Assembly (NCBI GenBank): GCA_023313575.1
Contig: JAJTTP010000014.1
Span: 186,001-250,000, forward strand
Source of the DNA: Eutypella sp. D-1
Taxonomy: Eukaryota > Ascomycota > Sordariomycetes > Xylariales > Diatrypaceae
Direction of reading: 5' to 3'
Length of the DNA: 64,000 nucleotides
Both the position numbers and the translations under genes were made by a program. The notes beneath the pieces were generated by a model, which made no database searches, was not told the DNA's origin, and saw nothing but the letters and a program-made list of their open reading frames with translations. Positions 48,946 through 61,200 of the stretch are shown here, one piece after another; position 1 is the first letter of the stretch, and each line of letters begins with the position of its first letter.

Positions 48946-50597
48946 GCGGCAAGGGGTGATATGGCAATGATAGAATATGATTTAATATACAATAGGCTAA
49001 ATATTTCATTGTTGACCAAGATCGATTGGGTAGAGGACATAATAACGGGCTGCTAGAAATAAGTCGAGGTCGGGTATCTTGATACGTCCGTTTCGAAGAG
49101 CCTGCCGTTAAAACAATCACCACGTTTACTATGTGGGCATAATGCTGTTTTGAACCCGCAGCAAATTCTCTTCACTTCCAATGCGTGGTTCTTGTAATGG
49201 GTACCAATAACGTACGGAATAAGTAGAATGGGCTGACAGGGCTCTATTCACCAGACTGACGCTGCGATGGTGGATATATGGCCGTCATAAGTCAGTGAAT
49301 TCAGTAAGCCAGAGCCAGATGTTGTTGTTGTTGTTGGGAAGAAGGATAGCTACATACCTGAATACAGGGAGCCGTTTAGTGGATATAATAGCGGTAAAAT
49401 AAGTGGACCCAAGGCACTGACAGTTCTAGCCACAGCCAATATCATGTAATTACTTCGTCGCCGGAATTTAACGTCTTAAGCTTATTTACACGCCACTAAT
49501 CTATCTACACTTCTCACGAAAGCATTGAGACTGTAGTATATCAAATAACTGCAGATGTACCATCTTTTTACCCCGCGAAGTCATGCGCATAGTAGTTTGT
49601 TTGTTAGTTTGTTGGTTGGCATATCTAGCGCCGGAGGGGGGTAGTGCTATATAGGGCAGCTATGTAGGGATAGGCCGTCCAGCCTTTCAGGACTACACGG
49701 CTGCGTGTAAGGTATCTGTAGGTGCCCAGAGCAGTGCGGGGCTGTTTATTCCCAACGTGATTAAATCATGTTAATACTCCCAGGCTGAATTAAGGACGAG
49801 GGCATATGTTAACATCAAGCTTAATGGATGTCGACCGCATGCTTGCAATCCCTCGGGAGGCGCTGCTACATATTACTTCGGGGAGAGAAGGGAGGGGGAG
49901 GCCGGGTGGCGGAGGTCATTAGACCCGAGACCCCTCCCCTCCCTAGGTGGGGGTCCCCAGGTAAAACGATGTAGTATTATATTGGGTAGTACATAATTTG
50001 AAGCAAGCTGTCGGGTGTAACACACCATGATAAAGATCGGCGTGAAGGACAAAAGCAGCCGGAACGCCTTCGGCAAATACATCTCATAATGGAGGGTTGG
50101 CATTTAGTGAGAAATTAGCATTGAAGTTCAACTGCATGTCAGCCGGCATAGGTATCAATGGATCCGACGGGACACGCGACTATCCGACCAGTAGATGTAG
50201 AGATGGACTGACATGGGCGAAGGCTTAAACCAACATACATAGGTAACTCTGCATAACTGATGCATGGGTGTTATTATTTGTACCGTAGGATTTGGGAAGA
50301 ACAGGAGAGTGTCGATGGACAAATGGCAGCCATTCATCTGTCCACCCCCCTTGTTTGTCTGCGTCGTGGCACCCAGCTTTACTGAACGACCCAGCCTGCC
50401 AACCACCTAGGTAGGCCAACAATCTAGGACTTTCCCTCAGTAACTTGTTTCCTTTCCTAATGGGCGAGGTTTCAGGTACTCTTTTTCGGTATCCTCCTTC
50501 TTCGCATGTTTGCATGGAATAACTGACATCCTCGACACCTTGGGATAATACCTTGCATGCGTTTAGGTTGGAGCTTTACGATTGCACTTAACTCGCC
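48946..50597. other. Intergenic region
   Basis: 1.65 kb, no supported gene. It includes a (TTG)n tract near 49320, TTTGTTTGTTAG-like repeats near 49598 and a CACCTAGGTAGGCC motif near 50405. Confidence 0.5.
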
Positions 50598-52619
50598 TTG
50601 GAGGGACCAAAACGACCATTTCTGAAGCTCAATTCTATTTCTCTTCATGACGGTCTAGATATGCAAGCTAGCAATAACAACGATGCCACCCCTGGGAAGA
50701 CAGAAAGCCCTAACCAACATGTCAAGGTCTATCTTCATGGAGTCCGGCTGTGGCTCGTGGCATGCACGTGCGTACTTCCCAATGGCATACCCAAAGCTTC
50801 ATTTTTGCTTACCAGCATATGCTGCAGACTAGCTATCATGGTATTTCAAGTCGTGCTAGAGATCCCAATTATACCTACGTCTTTAGTCTCGGTCTCCAAC
50901 GATATTGGCGGCTTCGATGATCTAAGCTGGGTTATTTCAAGTTATCTTCTGGGCAGAGTCGGTACGAGTATCATAAAACAATGATCATTATGCCGCAACT
51001 CATTCTTTAACAGGGGTCATGGTCATTCTCGCCAAACTAAGTGACATAGTTGGGAGGAAGCTCGTCTTTACTACATCGATTGCTATGTTTGCCGTGTTTT
51101 CAGGTGCGTGTGGTGCTGCGCAGAACATCAGCCAACTGTAGGTATACCAGTGCAGCTGTTATGCTCTCCGGATCTGTATAAATGCTAATTTGTAATGATA
51201 TAGCATCGTCTTCCGCGCATTACAAGGCGTGGGCGGTGGAGGAGCTTACGCCCTCAGCACTGTCATGATTACCGAGCTAGTTCCGCCGCACAAGCTAGCC
51301 AATGCAACTGCCCAGTTATCCATGGTGACCACTCTGGCAAACGTCCTGGGACCTATCCTTGGAGGCGCCATTGCTAACAATACGACTTGGCGGTGGATAT
51401 TTTTGATCAAGTACGTATTGGTAGCACGAAGAACTTGTTATAATGCTGTTCGCTGACCTTGTAGTGTTCCTATCACTGCCGCCGCTCTCCTAATTGCTCT
51501 CCTCGCTGTTCCCAGGGGTTTCCCAAACATGGAACAACGGCAAGACGAAACAACCGTCAGAAACTCTGGGAAAAAGCCTCAATTCAACAGGCTTGATGTA
51601 GTAGGAACTCTTCTGCTTCTCTTTGCAACAATATCCTTATCCGCAGCGTTTGAGGAAGCAGGCTCTCGGTTCCCTTGGAAATCTGCCTATGTGATCACAT
51701 TAATTACATTGTCCGGTCTGTTCTGGATTGCCCTTGTGTTTTGGGAGCGTAGAGTCACAATGGCTGGCGGTCCTCAGGAGCCTGTACTGCCATGGCGGTT
51801 TATCATAAACCGCGCCATGGTAGGTACTCTGTCGTGAGTTCTTCATGAAAAGCAAAACACAACATCTGTTACTAAGTGCTAACATTCTCAGTATCTTCTT
51901 CCTCCTAGGTGGCCCATTGGTTGTTTCAGCATATCAGTTACCACAGATATTCCAACTTGTGTACGGCTTTAACGGTCTGGACGCTGCGGTGCGAGTGGTT
52001 CCATTCATGGCACTGTGGTCCGTAGGGTTAATCATTGCTACGACCCTTGCTGGCAGATTCAAAGTACCACCTCTATATGTGATTGTTGTCGGATCCTGCA
52101 TTCAGGTTGTTGGATTCGGACTACTGGGAACTCTACCCCTCTCCTTGGAAGCGCCCAAGCAAATATATGGATATGAAGTACTTGCCGGCTTAGGCAGTGG
52201 TCTGGTTTTCCCCCTCCTTTTTGTCATGATCCCCTTTATCACCGAAGGACGCGATAGAGGTAAGCTTACTTCGTGCCCCTGTTTACAAGCATGACATCTC
52301 AGCTAATTTTCTAGCGGTTGCTATGGCGGCTGGTAGCCAATTCCAGGTTATGGGTAGCGTGATTCTGTTATCTATTGCAACTTCGGTTTTCAATGGCTAT
52401 ACTAGAAATCGCATAGAAAATATCCTTGCCGGTTCTGGCTCCGCATCGCTCTTCAGCCTGGGAGAGGCACTCCATTCCATACCAATTCAAGCGCAGGAAA
52501 AAATTAGACTAATTCTTGCAGAAGGCTACAATCGCCAATCACTTGTCATCTGTGGTGCCTCAGGGATGCAGTTGCTAGTCGCGCCACTTCTGTGGAAGCG
52601 GAAACAAATTAGGGTTTAG
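50598..52619 (+). CDS. MFS multidrug or metabolite exporter (DHA2-like)
   Basis: Major facilitator superfamily transporter, probably a proton-driven exporter of a toxic metabolite or of the cluster product. Seven exons: 50598-50767, 50828-50961, 51014-51137, 51204-51410, 51465-51833, 51892-52259, 52315-52619. All phases agree and give 558 residues. The N-terminus is hydrophilic (about 45 residues). Conserved features are LSWVISSYLLG in the second helix, the loop motif KLSDIVGRK (motif A type), FRALQGVGGGG in helix 4, and motif C-like ANVLGPILGGAIANNTTWRW in helix 5, followed by the central loop and further helices. The second half contains LAGLGSGLVFPL and AAGSQFQVMGSVI. Helix count is consistent with the 14-helix DHA2 group. 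It lies between the terpene genes and the polyketide genes and could serve either. Confidence 0.9.
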
Positions 52620-55600
52620 AGAGGTATTAATAGTTGAGAGACAGGATACTATGTAAATAAATAATTACGGGTCTACTACAAAACTACCGAGAGTACTTCG
52701 TAGTTCTCCTGGGAACATTGCCATTTATAATATATATTTTACTATTCCCTGAGCTTCGCAGTGTCCAGTTGGTAAGGCCGCTCTATACATCGCTTAATAG
52801 AATCCGCCTAGCTATTTCTCACATGTATGACAATTGTGCTGGGTGGGGTATTTAGTGGGAGCTCTTCAGTAGGCTGAACCACCCGCCCGTGGTAGATGGG
52901 GCCCGGTAGATGCCCTTTAGCTAATGTGCCCAGAGCTACCTAAGTACATACCCACAATACTTTATCCCTCCACGCATCGGCCATTAAGCACTAGCTACCT
53001 CCACTACGGCCACTAGAAGAAAAGTCTGTTTAGTGGCTCCTTCAGTGACAGGTTATATGCTAATGAAGCCCGAAAGGATAAAAGGCTTTAGAAGATCAGC
53101 AGTCATACCAGGGATGACGTTTTACACTGGTAGGCGGGAAAGGGTTTAATCATCTGCATGCCACTCGCCCAATAGCCTAACCTACCTAGATTGCTAGATA
53201 ACTCGTTGGTCCACCGCATCGCTAGAGGAGGGCAAGAATCCGGTTCATCTTTACTGTTGCTGATAACAGCAACAACTTAGCACATGAATAATCCCTGGCA
53301 GTGCGAGGCCTACCGTAGGGGTTGCCCTAACTCCGAAGGCCTCCATCCGACCAACCCTAGAGCCCCCGAGAGGTTGCTATTCGGCCTGTAAAACACATCC
53401 ATGTTCAGCTACGCCAAGTAGGTAAGCGATTGCAACCCATTACAACGCAACTTGGAAAGATCGTGCGATCACATTTCGGTTGTGAAACCATTGAAATCCC
53501 GCTGTGGATGGATTATAGCAACTGACACACCCGCTCCAAGATCACATCGCCGTGGAATTATACCCCACCTCCTAGATGTCAGCGAGGAAAACTTTCAAGT
53601 AATAATGATAGCATCCATGGATGCCTGCACAGTAAGCCACCTAGTTCCATAAGAACTAGGCAACTAGGAACGCGTCGGTAGTGATAATTGTCAAAACCAG
53701 GATGTTATTGGTCCGTGGGCAAGTCAGCTCCCGACAGAATCCTGTCTGTAAACAGTTTGCTCGCTTCAATCCTACTCGTCACATCACGTCCGTCCCTTAA
53801 ACAGGATAGGTATAGCAAAAAGTCGGTCTGGTTCACGACGACAGGGCGGCTCCCATTGATGTTACACTATCGCCTATCAGCACCCCCATTTCAGCCCAGG
53901 AGCGATGGTTGATGCTGACATGATCTCGTCCACTTAGATATTAAGTAGCTTCTTCGACCATTGGGCGGGGGCTAGCCGGACTAACGTGCATAATACCTGT
54001 GCTATAGTGTCTGTGGTATAGCCTCCCTCCTCACTGTGATAAATACTGCTGAACATTTCCAGGCAAGAACTTGCTTAGCCCCACCTCACTACTTTACCCG
54101 TTTGGCATATCCGAATATATTTTTCTCGGGGACTGGGGTTCGCAAGGCATGTCGCATAACCCTCGCGAAATATGCTGCATTGGGTGTCGTCGTCGCGGAT
54201 CTCAGCCTTGTGGTAGCATCAAGGTTACAGACTAATGCATCACTGCCACTACCTACCAACGCTTTCGAATGAAACCTGTTAAGGTCGATGTAACAGTCAA
54301 ATAGTCGGTGAGGACGGCTGTGAAACATGCTGTCAATGTGTTTAGGCGGATTGGGTACCGCATGAACACTCCTGGGGTAGTTTGGCCTTTGGCCTTTTCT
54401 CACTCGTCTACCGAAGGTTGCATTTATATCGTATACGGAGGTGATTGGCTTTGAACCACACACACTATAGCTTCTATTATCATTATGTGTAACTAGCATT
54501 TACTCGGGTCTTTTTCAATTTAGGAATTTTTACTAGTAATCCACAAATACACCTAGATTGGCGTGTGGGATGCACCGAATGTAGCTGATGCACATGATAC
54601 TCAGGACTTTGTCATTCTTCGAACGTCAATTCCATGGACATCTCCTTATGGAAAGCGTTACCTTAGGATAATGCTATTGTAAGGGTTCCGGCTGATAGTA
54701 TCTTCCTACTTGTAGCATGTTACCCGTGGAAGTGATTCATGCAGCGTCATACAGCGTGTCGTCATATCCTAACCAGTATACGACTTCAAATCACACCCTC
54801 TCAGCGATGATCAAAGATTTTGGATTCTCAATCGGTATGGATACCGTCACGATGAAGTGGGGGCTGGGAGGTGTTGATGAGTTTAGATCATTTATTAAGA
54901 TCGTAATGTCGATGGCCAATACTGCCATATTCTTGAGCTACTCGCGGCTTAGTTACGTGACTGAATTTGGTTTCACCACCAACGCAGAGATGATGTGTCA
55001 TGCTTAGTTACTTCTAGACACAGCACGAAATCAACAGCCTATATTTGAATTGGGCGAGGAATTCTACCTAGTATCATATTCTATATTATAATTACATCGC
55101 CGTCTAAACCTCTCTTGGCACGGTAGTTCCACAGTCTTTAATGTAAGATAGGCCCCGATCCTGGTTCACAATCCGGCTCCTTTGAGACCCTTGTTCACCA
55201 TCACCTTCTTGTTTTGCAAATGATATGCATTATCGGCCCGGATGTAAGACGATCTTGCTGCAAATATTTTCAATCAACTGCCGGATTATGCTTACTGTTG
55301 TCTGTTGCGTCTGGCGCCCCATGTCGCATGTATATGCAGATTCGATAGGTTATCACTTTCATTAGGATGTTATCCACAAATGTTAAGGCAGTGCATGGTT
55401 ATGAAGGGATCTTCGTGAAAGATGTAGAGTGACGACTATCGACGAACGGGAGGGGTGGTATTAACAAGCTCTACAACATAACATGTTCATTGGAGGGACA
55501 TAATATCAAAACGGTCTCTAAGCCATTAGGCAGTTTTATTTCATGATTTGCGTCAGTATGGCTTCCTACGAACATTATGACGATCAATTCGCGAAAGTCA

Positions 55601-55684
55601 ACCCGAATTTAATGGAGTTTAGATATCCCTAGTGCCGGGTACATCACCCAGGGCTTCCCGGCACCGGGCTTGCAGCATATCTAG
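52620..55684. other. 3.1 kb gene-poor region between MFS gene and cupin relic
   Basis: AT-rich, with no intact gene that I can support. Short ORFs (for example 53452-53652 and 54717-55007) have no recognisable domain. The stretch may contain highly decayed gene remnants, given the cupin relic next to it. Confidence 0.5.
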
Positions 55685-56312
55685 CAATATATCGGTGGTC
55701 ACGATGCCAAAGGCAGGGTAGTGTTCCTAGCAACCGACTTAGGTAATCACCATCGTATCATGTTCGATGGCTGTGTTGTTTCCAGTATATCCTATATTCA
55801 ACACAAAAGACACCAACTGAGCTGAATGAGGATAATGACGTACAGAAAGCAAAGGGGCACGAAGTTCGTAGAATATATTCTATCATCGCGAGTGACCACT
55901 TTGAACCGATAATATTGGAGATCTAATGGAAAGGGAGAGAAAAGTAACTGTTGCTGCATTGCCACCACGGCAGCATCGCCCGTATGGTTAACTTTGCGCT
56001 AGGAGTTGAATCGCCCCTACATCGCGCGATTGGCTATGGCGTTGTGCTGAATGGGGTATTGAGCTCGAATTGGAGGATGGAGATCGCCGGGTCGTGAACG
56101 AGGGCGATATAGGTATCAATCGTGCCTGTTCCCATAAGTGGCGCAATATTACAAGCAACGGAACACTTCCGGAGCGTATGCTTTACATTCTGCTCGACTG
56201 GAATGGTCATAGTCAACAGACAGAACCTGGAAGAATTCGTAGGCGCACTCGAGAAAGACTACATTGGTCATTAATGGAGGGGCCAGGAAGACTTCCTGTT
56301 GACTTAGAGTAG
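55685..56312 (+). pseudogene. Cupin-domain protein relic
   Basis: Fragments of a fungal cupin_2 protein in successive frames. About 55685-55735 reads like the N-terminal family block (YIGGHDAKGRVVFL). From about 55786 a new frame resembles the segment YSTQKTPTELNEDNDV. From about 55969 comes NFALGVESPLHRA and GYGVVLNG, the core beta-barrel with the metal-site His. At about 56056-56066 a single-base loss shifts the frame; after it the reading is ELELEDGDRRVV, NEGDIGINRACSHKWRN and LPERMLYILLD, to a stop at 56312. A few residues expected between HRA and YGVV are also missing. The first frame changes might be introns, but the one in the barrel has no room for one. Either a pseudogene or a sequencing deletion. 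Cupins often accompany HR-PKS genes. Confidence 0.6.
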
Positions 56313-56511
56313 GACTAGAAATCAAGGTTCCAAGATCATTATAGGTAAAGATTATATACCATGGAACGCATCGAGGACTTAATCTTGATGCAGATAGCGT
56401 TTTCATTGCAATGCCCACTATTCCTCCTCCCTTCGAACTGTATGCGCCTGTTTCAATTTTCCGAGGTTAAACATATACCAGAAGATATAGTCCTAATTGG
56501 CAAGTCAGCGA

Positions 56512-57808
56512 TCATAGGGCTTGAAAATGAATAAAGAAGGTAAGACTTGCCCACAGAGTTCGGAATCCAAATATGTCGAAGAAGCGCACAAGACGCGTAG
56601 TGCTGCCATACCAAAACCAAGCAGTTGAAGACGGTTTAAGGCTTTCACTAACAACGTTCTCTGCGTACTGAAAGCGATCAGTAGTTTCTACATCACAACC
56701 AGAGTTTAGTGGTTTTCTTTTCTTTTTGTTCACAGTAACTAACTTACTGGGGATTCTGTGAATGTGCTCCTTGAATTCCGTAGCGAGTGGAGAGAAATAT
56801 GACCCTGTCCCTTTAGCCCCGGGTCATCCACAAAGTCGAGGCGCACTAACTACCTTCTGGTATTTCTCGAGCTACTGCTTGGTCGCGCTTTAAGATATTC
56901 GTGCCAATCTCTCCAGATATTACCTTCAAAAACGTTTTAATAGATGATGTGAAATACGTTGTGGAAAGATTGGACTGACTGTGAGGACTTGGACGCTGGA
57001 ACGGACAACATAAGCATAAGATTTCCTTCGCTCGTAATCTCCTGATAACTTACTCAAATGGCTTCATCTCAACCCGAAGCGTGTTTGACCAGTGGTGTAG
57101 GGCTGCCTTTGTAGCATTGTAGGAGGCTAAGTAAGGGTTCAATAAATGTCACACCTGACCCATGGGTATTTTCGACCTACATCCGTATAGAAAAGGCACG
57201 ATACCTCCGACAGAGCCGATGTTGACGATTGTCCCACGAGCAGCAATTAGATGGCTGTGAAAATGATGGACCATTCTCATGGGCCCAAACAAGTTGACAT
57301 CGAACATTTTTTGGACCTCGCTTACATCAGTATCAATAGCTGTCATTGTATAGCCTAGTCCAATATTTAGTATATCTCCCAAACATCCGAGATAATGGTG
57401 GATTAACATATGCCTCTACTGAGTGTTAGAAGGTGTAAAGCATCAAAAGTCCAGGGTAACGATGACCAATACTGGTAAATCAGGTTGGTACTCACGCATT
57501 GTTGACCAATATATCGAGGAGACCACCCGTAAGTGTTGTGACGCGTTGGTACAAATCGACAACCGACTGCTCCTTGGTTACGTCTAGCGGGAAGCAGAAT
57601 ATCCCCACTTCCGAAAGATGATCTCTCGACTCAGTAGGTAAGATGGTGGCGATTACGTGAAATCCTTTGCGAGCATATTCCTTTGCAAGAGCCTCGCCGA
57701 TTCCCCATTGACCACACCTGCTTCGCATCAGTGAGGAGTTGATATTGTCCGCAGACTCGCAAGGCTACTTTACCCAGTGACAAGGGCGAATCTCCTTTTC
57801 TGTTGCAT
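56512..57808 (-). CDS. Short-chain dehydrogenase/reductase (AYR1-like), 8 exons
   Basis: NAD(P)H-dependent SDR resembling 1-acyldihydroxyacetone-phosphate reductase-type enzymes. Exons on the minus strand: 57808-57774, 57717-57496, 57413-57181, 57126-57054, 56995-56980, 56923-56854, 56804-56748, 56687-56512. Motifs: the cofactor loop VTGCGQWGIGEALAKEY (TGxxxGIG), NNA at the end of exon 2, DVNLFGPMRMV, NIGSVGG with the catalytic Ser region, and YNATK (catalytic Tyr-Lys) at the start of exon 4. The C-terminal part includes SGEIGTNIL, PLATEFKEHIHRIP and TTDRFQYAENVV. Exon 5 is only 16 nt. The exon 2 to 3 join is doubtful: the only in-frame acceptor adds about 17 non-family residues between NNA and GYTMTAID, so the true acceptor may be lost. 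The gene is divergent from the HR-PKS and probably a tailoring reductase. Confidence 0.75.
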
Positions 57809-58242
57809 TGCTATGGACGTTTTCCAATCATGACACGCAGGGAATGATTTTGATCTTCTCCTCAAGGAGAGATGGGACGATACATATGCAAATGGGATCC
57901 AGGTTGAACAGCAGTACACAGCCTTGATCGGTTAAGTTAGATAAACCCCTGGGAGTAACTATAGTGTGCATGAATCCATGAATGTGGGGACAGCATACTC
58001 ATCTGCACTGTAAGCCAACAATCGATACAGGGGTGCCCTTTCGTTCTGTAGGATGCGACCCAAGGCAGAGCTCCAATGTGGATTCATCCAAGTACGAATA
58101 TGCTAGTGATAGTTTACTGGGCATATCAAGGCCAGATATCCCATCGATTTAGCACATTTCTCGAGAATGGACAGGATACTAGCCTGAAGATTGCACCCAC
58201 AACTTCACTTTGCAACTTCAGTTGCAGAACAGTCGCTTGGCC
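57809..58242. promoter_or_regulatory. Short divergent promoter, SDR and HR-PKS
   Basis: 434 bp between the SDR and PKS starts. This compact head-to-head arrangement suggests that the two genes are expressed together. No clear TATA element or operator is identifiable. Confidence 0.5.
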
Positions 58243-61200
58243 ATGGATGACATAATTACAGGCGGACCTGAGCCTGGATCAGGGGAGGTTAATGGTGAGC
58301 CTATTGGTACATCATGCAATCGTTCTAGGGAGCCACTTCTCATTGATGACCATGATCCCGTGTGCATCGTCGGAATTGGTAATCACCCTTGATAGCCTGT
58401 TTTCCATGTATTAGTGACTTTTAATGACTGACACGATGATACGGTGTCAGGGTGTCGGCTTCCGGGAGGTATCCGCTCACCGCATGATTTGTGGGATTTC
58501 CTATCGAAGAAGAAGTCTGCTCAGGGGCTCGTGCCTCCAGGGCGTTTCAATATTGGCGGCTTCTACAATCCTCATGCTGCTCAAAGAGGAACCCTCAACG
58601 CTAACGGCGGTTACTTTTTGGACGAAGATGTGCGTTTGTTTGATAACGCCTTTTTTGGAATAAATAACCTAGAAGCGACTTATATGGATCCTCAACAACG
58701 GAAGCTTCTCGAAGTTGTTTTCGAGTGTCTTGAAAATGCCGGCGTCTCCTTGGAGGATATCAGCGGTACTAATACAGGTGTATATGTGGGAAACTTTACG
58801 GTTGACTACCAAGTGATGCAAATGAGGGATCCAGATTATCTTCATCGGTACAGTGCTACCGGGCTTGGGACTGCAATTATGGCAAATCGGATCAGTCACG
58901 TGTTTAACCTTTGTGGGCCAAGGTAATCAAATGATTTGCTAATCCCGCGCGGTAGCCGTCACTAATATGTTTCTCAGTCTCACGCTCGATACAGCATGTT
59001 CCTCGACGATATATAGCTTTCATTCTGCGGTGCTGGCACTCCAAGCAGGTGACTGCGATGGAGCTATTGTTGCTGGGTCTAACCTGATCACCACCCCTGA
59101 ACAACATCTCGGCACAGCAAATGCAGGCATCCTCTCGCCAAGCTCAACGTGTCACACTTTCGACGCATCAGCTGATGGTTATGGTCGCGCCGAAGGTGTA
59201 AACGCCGTGTATTTGAAGCGACTTTCGTCGGCGCTCACGAATGGTGACAAGATATGGGCAGTTGTCCGTTCCAGCGCGGTCAATTCGTATGTTAAATTGA
59301 TTGGTTCTAAAATCGAGAATTTACTAATCTGGACTGGCTAGCAATGGAAGGACCCCAGGTATCACACAGCCAAGTGTCGACCTCCAAGAAGCGGTGATTA
59401 AGAAGGCGTACACCCGGGCCAGTCTCCGCTTTGTCGATACCGACTATATAGAATGTCATGGAACAGGAACCGAGGTTGGTGATCCTGTTGAAGTAGCTGG
59501 CATTCATCGGTGTTTCTTGTCAAATGAGAGGCCGGTACCTCTTATGATAGGTGGTGTGAGTATTACCAAAGATACACAGATGGTACCATTACTTGCAGAG
59601 CGGATACAAGATCTTCCTATAAAAGTATTCTATCGGCTGCACTCAGACACACAGTAAACAATCCATCAAAAAATATTGAATCGGCATAATACTTCAAGAA
59701 GGAAGTTGGAGACAGTACTTGAAACACCGAAGCTGATCAAATTCACGAGCAGGTCAAAGCAAACCTCGGCCATAGCGAGGCAGCGAGTGGCCTTACATCG
59801 ATCATAAAGGTCGCCCTCGCATTCGAGAACAAGAAAATCCCACCGACGTATGGGTTAAAAATTTTGAATCCAAAGTGTATGACTGCTTCCTGGTAGTTTT
59901 CAATTTTTTTTTTCACATGGCTAACTTATAATATAAGTACACCTTGAAGCCCGGGGCATGAGAGTGGTCACTGAGCTTGAAGATTGGCCGAGGTCCATTC
60001 GTCGAGCCAGTATTAACTCATTTGGATACGGCGGTGCCAACGCACACATTATTCTCGAATCTACCGATAGCTACTTTGGCGGATCGTCAACGAGAGAGAA
60101 ACAGCCCAATGGAGTATGCGGAGACAAATTATCACTTGTCTTTCCTGTCTCCGCAGCTTCCAAAAGGTCACTGGCCCAACGCAAAACACAGCTTGCACAG
60201 ACTATCCAGAAATGTGACTCTACGGCTTTATGGAATCTAGCTTTCACATTGACAAGACGTCGGTCTCAATTCCAATACAGAGACTTCCTACTTGTCACTG
60301 GGGACGTGGATGACAACTTGACTTCGGCGCAGATACAGTCATCTGGGCTTGCCGAATTCGGCGCTGCTGAGCCACTGCCATTGGCGTTCATATTTACTGG
60401 CCAGGGAGCGCAATATGCGTGTATGGGAAAGGAGCTACTCCAGCGCAATAGGATCTTCCATGAAACTATTCGAGACTTGGACGAGGTTCTCCAGATGCTT
60501 CCATCTCAGTATGTCGCTTGCTGGACTTTACGACAGACAATTCTTGAACCACCAGAGACGAGCAAAGTCGATGACGCTGTCCGCAGTCAGCCGCTATGTA
60601 CTGCCATACAAATCGCACTTGTCAATGTCATGCGCAGTTGGGGCATTAATCCTTCGGCGGCTATCGGCCACTCTTCAGGCGAAATTGGCGCTGCGTATGC
60701 TACAGGCCTACTCACTGCAAAACAAGCCATTATTGTGGCTTTCTTCCGCGGATACGTAACCAATCAGTTACAGACAACCGGTGGGATGGTGGCTACAGGG
60801 CTAGACATCGAGTCCGCTAACAAATTTATTCAAGACAACGGGCTGAGCGGGCAAGTTTGTGTGGCCTGCGTGAACTCACCGGAGAGCGTAACGTTAAGTG
60901 GCACCGCTGATGGTATAGAATTCCTGACGAAGAAAATTCAGGACAGTGGACAGTTTGCTCGAAAATTACGGACAGGCGGACGCGCCTACCACTCACAGAT
61001 GGAGGAGGCAGGCTTGGAATATGAGGCTCTGTTGGCGCCTTTTTTCACTAATGAAAGTAAACGAGAAGTCCTGGATGCAACCATGATCTCGTCTGTTGGA
61101 TTTGATAGTTCCAAGAACGCCTTAGAACTTACCCCCGACACAAACATGCCCAGCTACTGGAGGTACAATTTAGAAAGGCCAGTTCAATTCTGCTCCGCGA

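Noticed and set aside
54717..55007. 96-codon ORF in the gene-poor region
   Set aside because: It might be a decayed fragment, but I could not match it to any family.
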